A DNA stretch of 64,000 bases from assembly GCA_010206225.2 (NCBI GenBank), contig VIQU02000006.1:1-64000 (forward strand). Direction: 5' to 3'. The DNA comes from Lachnospiraceae bacterium MD308 (lineage in GTDB: Bacteria; Bacillota; Clostridia; Lachnospirales; Lachnospiraceae). Numbering within the stretch: position 1 is the stretch's first letter; every line of letters starts with the position of its first letter. The notes beneath the pieces are model-generated. The model saw only the letters and a program-made list of their open reading frames with translations, ran no database searches and was not told where the DNA came from. The translations under genes and the position numbers were made by a program. This document shows, in pieces, positions 35,329-44,895 of this stretch.

Positions 35329-36381
35329 CTATACAACTATCACATATTGTTCTTTCAAATTATTCAGCATACTGTATTTGATCATTCCTTCACGTTGCAT
35401 TCTGCCTACCACAATTCCTGGTGCAATTCCCTGATTTTTCGCAAACCGAAGGACATTCTGTTCTGAGTAGTCTCCCTCATATCTGAATTCATCAAATTCT
35501 TCCGCAACGATCAATGTATTACTCGACCATGCATCTGCATCCTGCTCATCTTCATCGGATGTTCCGTTCGCTTGCCCTATATGGCCAAGCACAATATGCG
35601 CCAACTCATGAAAAAGACTAAACCAAAATTTGTCAGCGTCTTTCCCTCTCGCTGTAAGACCAACCACAATCTTATTGCCATCCAGAAATGATGCCCCTTG
35701 CAGGAATGAACCTTTAAGATGCGGCAAAAAAATCAAAGCAATACCGCAATCCGCAAGACTCTTTTTGATTCTCGGACAAAACTCTTTTGGTTTTAGTACT
35801 GTCATCTTACGGATATCAGGCATGGCTGCAATTAAGCCCTTTATATTGATAGGTGCAGTTTGGATATCACGCGCTTTGATTTTAGCCTCCTGCGCCCATG
35901 CCATCAAAGCCAAATCACTTTTTTCCGTAATAGCTAATCTTCTGCAAGCAATTCTTGTAATCTGATCGCTACCAATCAGCGAAAGCTCTACCACTTCAAA
36001 ATATTTTCTTAGATATACAACCTTTTCCTTGGCCTCTCTTGTTTCCTGAATCCAGCCAAACTTCGCCATTTCGCTATACGGAAATTGTTTAGCCAATTCA
36101 ACGTCAGCATCCATAGCATTTTCGGCTTCTGCCTTTACTATCTTCTCTCTATAAATTGCTTCAAGATTATTCCAAAACTTAGCCGGAACACCAAGAACCA
36201 TCTCCAATCTGACCGCAACATCAGATGTAAGCTGTACGTCACCGTTAATAAGCTTGCTGATATGCTTTTCAGACATATCCATCCTGGCAGCAAACTCCTT
36301 CTGGCTCATACCTCTGTCATTCAACTGCTCTTTAATTGTCGCCCCAGGCGGCGTTGCTATATAACTGCGGCTTCTCACCAT
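35329..36381 (-). CDS. HTH and ImmA/IrrE metallopeptidase fusion protein (HigA-like)
   Basis: 350 residues from the ATG at 36381. An XRE-type helix-turn-helix with a HigA-like N-terminus occupies ~10-75 (MSQKEFAARMDMSEKHISKL). An ImmA/IrrE domain follows with the zinc-protease motif HELAHIVLGH near residue 240. Such fusions act as antitoxins or as protease-regulated repressors. Immediately upstream is a 24-codon fragment ending IVDYH, the C-terminal signature of HigB-type toxins, so this was probably the antitoxin of a toxin now lost. Confidence 0.82.
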   Translation of the reverse strand: MVRSRSYIATPPGATIKEQLNDRGMSQKEFAARMDMSEKHISKLINGDVQLTSDVAVRLEMVLGVPAKFWNNLEAIYREKIVKAEAENAMDADVELAKQFPYSEMAKFGWIQETREAKEKVVYLRKYFEVVELSLIGSDQITRIACRRLAITEKSDLALMAWAQEAKIKARDIQTAPINIKGLIAAMPDIRKMTVLKPKEFCPRIKKSLADCGIALIFLPHLKGSFLQGASFLDGNKIVVGLTARGKDADKFWFSLFHELAHIVLGHIGQANGTSDEDEQDADAWSSNTLIVAEEFDEFRYEGDYSEQNVLRFAKNQGIAPGIVVGRMQREGMIKYSMLNNLKEQYVIVV

Positions 36382-36412
36382 AGCGCTACCTCCTTGATTT
36401 ATCCTCTTCATT

Positions 36413-36487
36413 TTAATGATAGTCAACGATTTCCAGAATATGCGCTATCTGAATCTTATCTCCGTGCTTCTCGAATACCAATCTGTC
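36413..36487 (-). pseudogene. C-terminal remnant of a HigB-like toxin
   Basis: 24 open codons after an in-frame stop (TAG at 36488-36490) end in EIVDYH and a stop, 31 bp before the HTH-ImmA start. HigB/proteic-killer toxins typically end in E-I-V-D-Y-H and precede such an antitoxin. The N-terminal ~75 residues are absent, replaced by the end of the MATE gene at 36506. The short length limits certainty. Confidence 0.4.
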
Positions 36488-36505
36488 CTAGCTGCATTTA
36501 CGTTA

Positions 36506-37879
36506 TCAAACATCCGCCTTAATCCACTTCCCGCTCCGAAGCCTTCTGATACAAAGCAATGTCCGCACCATACAGTCTGCCCCTATGATGACCCATACGC
36601 CAATAATCCCTACATGAAAAGCTTGAATTGCCGCCCATACCATGCCGATCCGCAGCCCCCACATACCGATCAGACTTACAATAAAAGAAAACCTTACATC
36701 TCCCGCGCCTCTGAAGATACCGCTCGAGATCACAAAGAAGGAGTAAAATATCTCTGTCAGGGCTGCAATTAAAAGCGTTTTTGCTCCAAGCATTACCACA
36801 TCAGAATCGCTGCTAAAAAGCCCCATAATAAAATGAGCGCTGCACGCCACCGGAATACAGAAAAGCTCGATGAAAACCACGCTCCAGAAGCATATGTATT
36901 TCATATAGCGTTTTGTCAGATCCTTCCTGCCTGCTCCCAGAGCCTGTCCGATCAATGCTGTCGCCGTATAGGACATACCGAATGCCGGCATATACAGAAC
37001 CCCTTCTATCTGAGCAGTGAGATAATGCGCGGACAATGCAACCGTCCCTAATGAAGTAAGAATAGAGGTTAAGACCACCTGTCCAACGTTCAGTGTCCAA
37101 CGTTCAAGCAGCACGGGGATTCCTATTTTTTTCAGTGTTACCAACGTAGCCCTGCTGACGGCATACTCCTTTTTTGGAGCCCTTAACTGGAAAGCCGACT
37201 TCTTTCTGCACATGACAAAAAGCAGCATAGCAGCTAACAAAACCTGTGAAGCACAAGTTGCTACGGCGGCTCCTTTTATTCCCATTCCGGCTCCCCATAT
37301 ATATATGCTCCTGCTTCCAAAAAGCATATTCCTCTCTGGATAGATCAGCAGAAAGTTCCCAATGATATTGCCAATATTGGCAATGATACTGAGTATAAGC
37401 GGCAGCCTTGTATTTCCTGTAGACCTGTAATTCGACGACAATACAACTGCCAGTGTCTGCGGCACCATCCCATATCCGACGATCCTAAGATATACTCTCG
37501 CATACGGAATAACATCCGCATCCGCTCCCATCCAGACCGGAATCCATCTATGCAGGCAAAATATAAAAGCACAAAGGAACAGTCCGCTGCATATGGCACA
37601 TGTAACAGACTGTAATCCCAGACTTTGTGTCTTTTTTGGGTTCTTTTCGCCTACGGAGCGCGCGATCATATAGGAAAACCCTGTACTCAGCGCGCCCATA
37701 AGCCCGTTTGCCACCCAGATCAATGAAACATTTACCGCAACAGATGCCGTAGCTACTGCTCCCAGCGAACCTACCATTGCAGTATCCACCAGCGATGCCA
37801 TACAGGCAAGAAGCTGTTCTAACATCGCCGGCCACGCTATCTTTAAAATCTTTTTTGAAATTTCTTTATCGAATTTCAT
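36506..37879 (-). CDS. MATE family efflux transporter (first copy)
   Basis: 457-residue, 12-helix multidrug/toxin extrusion family protein with two related halves (for example ATASVAVNVSLIWVANGLMG near residue 45, and the second-half equivalent near 265). It exports cationic or organic compounds in exchange for Na+ or H+. It is last in an operon with two AGCS symporters and a racemase-family protein (15-bp gap), so an amino-acid-related export role is conceivable. The natural substrate is unknown. Confidence 0.85.
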   Translation of the reverse strand: MKFDKEISKKILKIAWPAMLEQLLACMASLVDTAMVGSLGAVATASVAVNVSLIWVANGLMGALSTGFSYMIARSVGEKNPKKTQSLGLQSVTCAICSGLFLCAFIFCLHRWIPVWMGADADVIPYARVYLRIVGYGMVPQTLAVVLSSNYRSTGNTRLPLILSIIANIGNIIGNFLLIYPERNMLFGSRSIYIWGAGMGIKGAAVATCASQVLLAAMLLFVMCRKKSAFQLRAPKKEYAVSRATLVTLKKIGIPVLLERWTLNVGQVVLTSILTSLGTVALSAHYLTAQIEGVLYMPAFGMSYTATALIGQALGAGRKDLTKRYMKYICFWSVVFIELFCIPVACSAHFIMGLFSSDSDVVMLGAKTLLIAALTEIFYSFFVISSGIFRGAGDVRFSFIVSLIGMWGLRIGMVWAAIQAFHVGIIGVWVIIGADCMVRTLLCIRRLRSGKWIKADV

Positions 37880-37893
37880 CTGCGATTAATTCC

Positions 37894-39432
37894 TTACCTT
37901 TGTTCTTTGCTCCAAATTTCACTTTCTACACCAATTTCAGAAGAAACAAATCTTGCCCCGTCAGTCTTAATATAATCCTTCAATGCGGCATATACATATC
38001 TTGCCCCAATGAGAATCACCGGCGCGTTTACAAATACGAGCGCAATATTGATAAAGTCTGTCACGTTCCAGAGATTATCAAGCTCCTGTCCGGAAAGTAC
38101 GCACAGAATACCAATCGGTACAAAGATCAGGGAACCAAGCGCACGCACCAGATTCGTACATTTCGCGGACTTAGTGATCCTTGTCCCGGCAATAACCGCG
38201 AAGGATACAAGTCCCAGCAAGGTAGTAAACGCAAACAATGCATAACACACACAGATAATAAATGCCACTATAGAATCTCCCGCCGTACCGGGCACCAAAG
38301 CCTGCGTGGACTGAAGAAATACGTCAATAGTGGAAGATTTCAATGTCTCCCAGTCATATGCGGTATTGTCCCACAGATGAGCGCCGCACACAACATATCC
38401 TGTCAGTGTACAGATAATAATTGTATCCAGAAAAACGCCGATTGCCTGTATAAATCCCTGTGCGCACGGATGATCCTGCTCCGCTACTGCCGCCGACATT
38501 GTAATCGTTCCCTGACCGGCCTCATTAGAAAGAAGCCCCCGCTTAATTCCCTGTGACAGTACGATACCGAAGCCTCCGCCGAATACTGCCTGCGGCTTGA
38601 ATGCGCCTGTAATGATCGCCTGTATAAATGCCGGAAAATACTGGATGTTGAGAACAACCAGAACAAGGATAATCCCGCCGTAAATCACTGCCATAACCGG
38701 TACCATCTTATCTGTAATTGCCGTAACTCTCTTGATTCCCCCGAATACTGCCGCCGCAACTCCGATAACCAGGATCACCGCGATTGCATAATACAATGGA
38801 GAAGTTCTGTTTGTCGCAGCTCCTGTCAGTGTCTCCACTGCCTTCCCGGTTGCCGTAAACACATGGAACGTCTGAATCGGAATACTTGACATCGCATAGG
38901 CAATAAACGCTACTGCAAGCATAACTCCAACACCTTTTTTATTCCCTAAAAGCTTTTGTCCATAGTAGGGAAGTCCTCCTACATATTCGTCTCCGTCCTT
39001 CTCCTTAAAGATCTGTGACAGTGTCGCCTCGATAAATGAGCTTGCCATTCCAAATAACGCGGATATCCACATCCAGAAGATGGCTCCCGGACCGCCGACC
39101 GCTACCGCTCCGGTAACGCCCGTAAGGTTTCCCGGTCCGACACGCATCGCCGTACTCAGCAGAAAAGAAGCCAGCGGACTTACACCCACATCGCCTTTCT
39201 TTTTCTTAGTCAGACTCTTAATTCCCGCCTTAAAAAAACGGAACTGAACTCCCCTTGTCCTTACTGTAAAGTAAATCCCCATACCGACCAGCAATATAAT
39301 GGCAAACGGGAAATTGCCGATTACCGGAATATTAGCGTACCATTCAAAATTCGTTGGAAAGCTCCACAAAAAATCTGTAACCGGAGCCATTGCTATAAAC
39401 CAACTGTCTACTATATCAAATATTTTCTGCAT
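37894..39432 (-). CDS. AGCS family sodium:alanine/glycine symporter (copy 1)
   Basis: 512 residues with about 11 membrane helices. The AGCS substrate/sodium motif is RVGPGNLTGVTGA near 90-105, and GGPGAIFWMW follows near 113. It probably imports small neutral amino acids with Na+. It is encoded 21 bp after a paralog of identical length. The helix-3 motif differs (GPGN here, GAGN in copy 2), suggesting different substrates or stereochemistry. A racemase-family gene starts the operon. Confidence 0.88.
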   Translation of the reverse strand: MQKIFDIVDSWFIAMAPVTDFLWSFPTNFEWYANIPVIGNFPFAIILLVGMGIYFTVRTRGVQFRFFKAGIKSLTKKKKGDVGVSPLASFLLSTAMRVGPGNLTGVTGAVAVGGPGAIFWMWISALFGMASSFIEATLSQIFKEKDGDEYVGGLPYYGQKLLGNKKGVGVMLAVAFIAYAMSSIPIQTFHVFTATGKAVETLTGAATNRTSPLYYAIAVILVIGVAAAVFGGIKRVTAITDKMVPVMAVIYGGIILVLVVLNIQYFPAFIQAIITGAFKPQAVFGGGFGIVLSQGIKRGLLSNEAGQGTITMSAAVAEQDHPCAQGFIQAIGVFLDTIIICTLTGYVVCGAHLWDNTAYDWETLKSSTIDVFLQSTQALVPGTAGDSIVAFIICVCYALFAFTTLLGLVSFAVIAGTRITKSAKCTNLVRALGSLIFVPIGILCVLSGQELDNLWNVTDFINIALVFVNAPVILIGARYVYAALKDYIKTDGARFVSSEIGVESEIWSKEQR

Positions 39433-39453
39433 ACTGTTCCTCCTTATGCAATC

Positions 39454-40992
39454 TTACTGCTCCTTGCTCCATACTTCGCTTTCTATACCGATATCCGCCG
39501 CAACAAACCGCTTTCCGCCGCCTGTCTTGTAATTCTGGTATGCCTTTATCACAATATTTCTGCCGACGATCAAAGTTGGGATATTGATGAATATCAATAT
39601 AACATTGATCAAATCCGAAACATACCACAAATTGTCTAACTGCAGACCAGCCAGAACCGTAATCGTTCCCAGCGGTACAAAGAAAAGCGCTCCCAGAACT
39701 CTTGTAAAGGAGATGAAACCTTTACTTTTAGAAATCTTATTCGCCGCGATCTCCGTATAAGTAAGGTCACAGAGCAGCGTAGTAAATGCAAACAATCCAA
39801 ATGCCACTACAACAAAGATAAATACGACCGTATCTAATGCTCCTTCTCCCGGAACCAATGCTTTAATAGAAGCTAAAAATGTCCCGATCTTATCAAGCTT
39901 CAGCGTCTCCCAGTCTAACCCCGGATTCTCCCAGATCGCGCCTGCCGTAACTACGAATCCTGCGAGAGAACAGATGACAATCGTATCTACGAATACACCG
40001 AGCGCCTGCACGAAGCCCTGCTCACACGGATGGTTCGCATCTGCGATCGAAGCCGCCTGTGTGGATGTTCCCATACCTGCCTCATTGGAAAGAAGCCCGC
40101 GCTTTAAGCCCTGTGCCATCGCTACGCCAAATGCTCCTCCAAAAATCGCCTGCGGCTTAAACGCTCCGACCAATACTGCTGCAAGGAAACCCGGAACCTT
40201 ATTCAGATTCAAGATGATCAAAAGAACAACGATCACGATATATCCCATCGCCATTACCGGCACTACCTTATCCGAGAATTTTACAACGCTCTTGATTCCG
40301 CCGAAAGTAATGACCGCGATAATGACAACGATCGCAATAGCAATCACATAATACAGAGGCTCCGTAACCTCTGTCGTACGTCCTGTAACCTCATTTGCAA
40401 TGGAACTTGCCGCAGTAAATACGTGGAAAGTATGTACCGGAATACTAAGCATATTGTAAAGCAGGTATAAAATACACATACCTGTACCAATCCACACTTT
40501 ATTCTTCCAGATCTTCTGAATATAAAATGTAAATCCGCCTACATATTCATTGCCCTTTCTCTCTTTAAATATCTGCGCCAGCGTCGCCTCACCGAAAGCG
40601 GTTGCCATCCCCATAAATGCAGATATCCACATCCAGAATATAGCTCCCGGGCCTCCGATCGTTACTGCCCCTGTTACCCCTACGATATTACCGGCTCCCA
40701 CACGGCCGCCCATGCTGATAAGAAATGCCGCCAACTGCGATGTGCCGACTGTCGTTTCCCTCTTCTGTGTCAGCATCTTAATACTGGTCTTAAATTCTTT
40801 CACCTGAACGAATCCAAACCTAATAGTAAAGAACAGGCTGCCTCCTAACAACAACAGAATTGCCACTGAAAAATTACCTAAGATCGGAATATTTGCATAC
40901 CAGTCAAAATTAGTCGGAAAATCCCAAAGGAAATCCGCTACCGGAACTGCTCCTGCAAAAAGCTGGTTTACCATATCAAATAAATGAGTCAT
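39454..40992 (-). CDS. AGCS family sodium:alanine/glycine symporter (copy 2)
   Basis: 512 residues, clearly paralogous to the next gene over its whole length, for example in the shared start region (DFLWDFPTNFDWYANIP). The motif GRVGAGNIVGVTGA lies near 95-108. It has a strong GGAGG site. The pair arose by tandem duplication followed by considerable divergence. It is likely a Na+-coupled importer of alanine, glycine or a D-amino acid, feeding the neighbouring catabolic operon. Confidence 0.88.
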   Translation of the reverse strand: MTHLFDMVNQLFAGAVPVADFLWDFPTNFDWYANIPILGNFSVAILLLLGGSLFFTIRFGFVQVKEFKTSIKMLTQKRETTVGTSQLAAFLISMGGRVGAGNIVGVTGAVTIGGPGAIFWMWISAFMGMATAFGEATLAQIFKERKGNEYVGGFTFYIQKIWKNKVWIGTGMCILYLLYNMLSIPVHTFHVFTAASSIANEVTGRTTEVTEPLYYVIAIAIVVIIAVITFGGIKSVVKFSDKVVPVMAMGYIVIVVLLIILNLNKVPGFLAAVLVGAFKPQAIFGGAFGVAMAQGLKRGLLSNEAGMGTSTQAASIADANHPCEQGFVQALGVFVDTIVICSLAGFVVTAGAIWENPGLDWETLKLDKIGTFLASIKALVPGEGALDTVVFIFVVVAFGLFAFTTLLCDLTYTEIAANKISKSKGFISFTRVLGALFFVPLGTITVLAGLQLDNLWYVSDLINVILIFINIPTLIVGRNIVIKAYQNYKTGGGKRFVAADIGIESEVWSKEQ

Positions 40993-41027
40993 CCTAATAC
41001 CTCCTCATATCAAAAACTAAACAATCG

Positions 41028-41747
41028 TTACAATTCCACATGACTGCTATTTGTAAACACCGGATACACCGCTTCTGCATGCACAAGACCTGTCCTTACA
41101 CACATTTCTGCATACGCAACTGCAACAAATGCAGGGTCGATCACCTTAACCGGCAATTCACTCTCAATCCTTTTTCCATATCCCGCCATGCCAAGACAGC
41201 CGAGTATGATTCCATCTGCACGGTCTTCCTCCACAGCCTTTTCACACACCGCCCTCAGATACTCTTCCGTCGCCTTCGGGTTGCTCCTTAGCTCTCCGAT
41301 CGGTATATCCAAAGCCCTCACAGAAACCATCTTCTCACGGGCAATCCCATTTCTCATTAGTCTCCGGTATGTTCTGGGAATATTGATACTCTCCGATGTC
41401 AATACCGTAAAACGGTTACACAGCATAGACGCTGCCGCAAGGGATGTTTCCCCCGGTCCGATCACCGGAATCCGCACATTCTCCCGAATCGCATCCATCC
41501 CTACGTCGCTGAAGCAATAGATAACGATCGCATCATACCCTTCCTTTTCTGCCCGAATGCTCTCCTTTACCATCTCTGCGGCTGCAAACGCTTCATCCGT
41601 ATTGCAGTCCAGCTCATCCGGGCCTCTCTTAATACAGTCAACCGAAACAAACGCGTCAGAAGAAAGCGCTGCGCTAAGCATCTCCTCCCTTGCATCCATT
41701 GTTTCCCTGCTCATAGCTTTATCAGACATAATTACTTTTATCTTCAT
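41028..41747 (-). CDS. Hydantoin/allantoin racemase-like protein (Asp/Glu racemase superfamily)
   Basis: 239 residues from the ATG at 41747. The two catalytic cysteines of the family are Cys78 (VIYCFSDVG) and Cys184 (LGCLGMAG). The pattern around both, and the final VIDPAFVAVAYAE, fit hydantoin racemase (HyuE/HpxA-like) better than aspartate or glutamate racemase. It would epimerise a hydantoin- or ureide-type carbon, or an amino acid. It is first of the operon with two AGCS symporters and MATE; a terminator separates it from the NhaC gene. Confidence 0.78.
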   Translation of the reverse strand: MKIKVIMSDKAMSRETMDAREEMLSAALSSDAFVSVDCIKRGPDELDCNTDEAFAAAEMVKESIRAEKEGYDAIVIYCFSDVGMDAIRENVRIPVIGPGETSLAAASMLCNRFTVLTSESINIPRTYRRLMRNGIAREKMVSVRALDIPIGELRSNPKATEEYLRAVCEKAVEEDRADGIILGCLGMAGYGKRIESELPVKVIDPAFVAVAYAEMCVRTGLVHAEAVYPVFTNSSHVEL

Positions 41748-41814
41748 AGTCACTCATCCTTTCCGCAGTTTAACGCTGCGGCCATCTCTATGCCCCAACC
41801 CCTGATATTACAAA

Positions 41815-41860
41815 AGACATAGTATTCATACTCTGTTCTTACCGTACAAATACTATGTCT
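41815..41860 (-). terminator. Terminator after the NhaC gene
   Basis: A 12-bp perfect inverted repeat (AGACATAGTATT / AATACTATGTCT) is followed on the minus strand by TTTTG. It closes the malic-enzyme/ASL operon before the racemase operon begins. Confidence 0.75.
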
Positions 41861-41894
41861 TATCAAGAGGATGATTCTGATGTTTCTTTTACAA

Positions 41895-43454
41895 TTATCC
41901 TTGTTCTGGTGTCTTCACCTGTCCGTTTTTCTTTACTGACATCTTATGTAATACATAGATAACCGGAACCAATACCACGATACCTCCAACCAGCGTAACC
42001 GGAGTTGAGATCCAGCCTGCAATCAGGAACAGGATTCCGCAGATGATACCTGCCGTTACCGCATAAGGCATCTGCGTCTCAAAGTGGTCGATATGATCGC
42101 ACGCCGCTCCGATCGACGCCATAATAGTAGTATCGGAAATCGGCGAGCAATGATCTCCTACGACAGAACCGCTGATGATCGCCGCACTGATAACCGGCAA
42201 GGATACGCCTAAGTTAATTGCCATCGGCATACCGATCGGGAACAGGATCGCCATCGTGCCCCACGAAGTACCTGTCGCAAAGGACATAACCGCGCCCATC
42301 AGGTATAAGATAAATGCCAGCACTCCCGGATTCAGGAAGCCCTGTGTGATCTTAACAAGATAATCTGCCGTGCCCATCGTCCCGTTTACGCCGGATAATG
42401 ACCATGCAAGCGTCAGCACCACGCACATGAACATCATGTTCGCCCAGCCGCCTTCCACAATCTTCATACATTCGCCGAATGTATATATCTTGTTTTTGAT
42501 ACACAGGATGATCAGCACAATCAGACCGCTTAAGAAACCAGACGCAATGGCCGTTCTGATGTCACTTCCTGCAACCTTTGTATGCCAGATACCTAATTTT
42601 GTCAGATAAGCAAAGATCACAACCAAAAGTACAACTAACGGAATTACCATCGTGCTTACCTTTGCTTTTTCCGGATCGACCTCCGGGCCGCCCTTTGCCT
42701 CACCACGCATCGGCTGACCGCCCTCCCTGATCGTCTGTCCAGTCTTCATAGCTCTGTTCTGCGCCTTTAACATCGGGCCGTAATCCCAGGATGTAACCGC
42801 CATAATCCCAGCCATGATCAGTGTCAGGATCGCATAGAAATTAAACGGTATACACTGCGTAAATATCTCAAAACCATTGGTATTGGTGATCGCTGCGTTC
42901 TGAAGCTCCGTATCGATCAGTCCCTGCGTGTACACACCCCATCCGATAATGGGAACCAGCGCACAGATCGGCGTCGTAGTACAATCCAGTATGTACGCGA
43001 ACTTCTCTCTGGAAACCCGGAGCTTTTCTGCCAGCGCTTCAAAGATCGGTCCTACCATCAGGGAGTTTCCGTTATCCGTAAACCATACGATCAGACCGCC
43101 GATCCAGATTCCCGTCTCACATTTCACACGGGAATTTACCCACTTTGTTACCTTATTTGTAAACGCATAGGCGCCGCCTGATTTTGTCAGCAACGCAACA
43201 AACCCTCCGATGATCGTCATCATAATAAGCCCCTGCACATTTACCTCGTCTAATAAAGCGCCGAAGATATAATCGTGAATCATCGTGGTAAAGCCCATCA
43301 AAGGATTAAATCCTGCCACGATCGTAGCGCTTACATATACTGTCACAAACAATGACACAATAATATTTTTTGTTATAAGTGCCAGCGCAATGGCAAGCAC
43401 CGGGGGAACTAATGAAAGTATTCCGTAATTAACAACCGTTTCCACAGCATCCAT
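41895..43454 (-). CDS. NhaC family Na+/H+ antiporter or organic-acid exchanger
   Basis: 519 residues with 11-13 membrane helices, including WFTDNGNSLMVGP near 110 and the SFATGTSWGTMAILFP segment near 395, typical of the NhaC/MleN superfamily. MleN members exchange malate/Na+ for lactate/H+. Here it is the last gene of an operon containing malic enzyme, so malate/fumarate-type exchange or export is as likely as plain Na+/H+ antiport. 29 bp after the argininosuccinate lyase gene. Confidence 0.85.
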   Translation of the reverse strand: MDAVETVVNYGILSLVPPVLAIALALITKNIIVSLFVTVYVSATIVAGFNPLMGFTTMIHDYIFGALLDEVNVQGLIMMTIIGGFVALLTKSGGAYAFTNKVTKWVNSRVKCETGIWIGGLIVWFTDNGNSLMVGPIFEALAEKLRVSREKFAYILDCTTTPICALVPIIGWGVYTQGLIDTELQNAAITNTNGFEIFTQCIPFNFYAILTLIMAGIMAVTSWDYGPMLKAQNRAMKTGQTIREGGQPMRGEAKGGPEVDPEKAKVSTMVIPLVVLLVVIFAYLTKLGIWHTKVAGSDIRTAIASGFLSGLIVLIILCIKNKIYTFGECMKIVEGGWANMMFMCVVLTLAWSLSGVNGTMGTADYLVKITQGFLNPGVLAFILYLMGAVMSFATGTSWGTMAILFPIGMPMAINLGVSLPVISAAIISGSVVGDHCSPISDTTIMASIGAACDHIDHFETQMPYAVTAGIICGILFLIAGWISTPVTLVGGIVVLVPVIYVLHKMSVKKNGQVKTPEQG

Positions 43455-43483
43455 ATTCTCTTCCTCCTCATTCTCGTCTTACT

Positions 43484-44866
43484 CTAAAAGTTATCCATCC
43501 ATTCCTTTTCTTTTGCAATCTGCCTCCTCACCTCGGACGGAGCCGTTCCGCCGTAGGATACTCTTGCATTCACGCAGGCCGGAATACTGATATCGCCCAA
43601 AGTCTCCTTCGTAACTCTGCCGTCAATCTCCTGAAGCTGCTCGTCTGTCAGGTCTTCAAAGTCACAGTTATTGTTCTCACATGCCTTTACCATACGCCCC
43701 ACGATAGAGTGAGCCTCCCTGAAAGGAATCCCCTGCTTTGCAAAATGTTCTGCGATATCTGTGGCATTTAAGAAACCTTTTCCCATCTGCTTTTCAATCT
43801 GATCCATCCGAAACTCCGTATTCTCAAGCATCTTCGCAAAAATAGTGATACTTGCCTTCCATGTGTCGATCGCGTCGAACAGACTCTCTTTATCCTCCTG
43901 GAAATCCTTGTTGTAAGCGAGCGGCGTTCCCTTCATAACTGTCAGAAGCTGCATTAAGTCACCGTATACACGTCCGACCTTTCCTCTTAAGAGCTCTGCC
44001 ATATCAGGATTCTTTTTCTGCGGCATGATACTGCTGCCCGTACAGAAACTGTCATCAATCGCAATATAGGAAAACTCTGATGTATTCCACCATGTAAATT
44101 CCTCTGCCCATCTTGACAGATGCATCATAGAGATTGCCGCATCGCTTAAGAATTCAAGACTGTAATCACGGTCGCTGACACTATCCATCGCATTTTCCGT
44201 CGGAGCAGTAAAACCTAAAAGCTCAGCAGTTCTATGACGGTTCGTCGGCAATGTCGTCCCTGCCAGCGCACATGCTCCTAACGGACAGTAGTTCATCCTC
44301 TCATACGTATCCTGCAGCCTCTGCAGGTCCCTTTTGAACATCTGGAAATATGCCATGAATACAAAGCCCAGTGTGATCGGCTGCGCATGCTGCAGATGTG
44401 TGAACCCGATCGTGATCTCATCTGCGTATTTTTCCGCTTTTTCTAAGATCACAGATTCCAGATAACACAGACGGTCCATAATCTCCTTAATCTCTCTTCT
44501 GACATAGAGCCTTCCGTCAACCTGGCACTGGTCGTTTCTGCTTCTCGCTGTATGAAGCTTCTTGCCCACGTCACCGATTCTCTGGATCAGCCGGCTCTCA
44601 ATGCCCATGTGGATATCCTCGTCGTCCACGCTAAATACGATCTTGCCGCTCTCGATATCTTTGCGGATATCCTCAAGCCCTGCGATGATCGCATCCTTCT
44701 CTTCCATAGAGACAATTCCCTGCTCGCCCAGCATCGTCACATGTGCGATACTTCCATCAATATCGTCGTTGTACATTCTCTGGTCGAACCCGATGGAGGC
44801 ATTGAACTTCTTTACGATGTCGTCCATCTCTTTTTCAAATCTGCCTCCCCATAAACTTCCTGCCAT
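43484..44866 (-). CDS. argH: Argininosuccinate lyase
   Basis: 460 residues from the ATG at 44866 (AAAGGAG site), the family's normal length. The characteristic motifs are SRNDQ at 109-113, THLQHAQP at 156-163 and GSSIMPQKKNPD at 277-288. It eliminates fumarate from argininosuccinate, or from a similar N-substituted aspartate. No argininosuccinate synthase is near; the neighbours are two NodB/PuuE-type hydrolases, malic enzyme and NhaC. A catabolic fumarate-releasing role is therefore possible. Family firm; exact substrate in this operon uncertain. Confidence 0.87.
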   Translation of the reverse strand: MAGSLWGGRFEKEMDDIVKKFNASIGFDQRMYNDDIDGSIAHVTMLGEQGIVSMEEKDAIIAGLEDIRKDIESGKIVFSVDDEDIHMGIESRLIQRIGDVGKKLHTARSRNDQCQVDGRLYVRREIKEIMDRLCYLESVILEKAEKYADEITIGFTHLQHAQPITLGFVFMAYFQMFKRDLQRLQDTYERMNYCPLGACALAGTTLPTNRHRTAELLGFTAPTENAMDSVSDRDYSLEFLSDAAISMMHLSRWAEEFTWWNTSEFSYIAIDDSFCTGSSIMPQKKNPDMAELLRGKVGRVYGDLMQLLTVMKGTPLAYNKDFQEDKESLFDAIDTWKASITIFAKMLENTEFRMDQIEKQMGKGFLNATDIAEHFAKQGIPFREAHSIVGRMVKACENNNCDFEDLTDEQLQEIDGRVTKETLGDISIPACVNARVSYGGTAPSEVRRQIAKEKEWMDNF

Positions 44867-44895
44867 TTTCTCATTCTCCTTTCTTTGCTTTCCCT

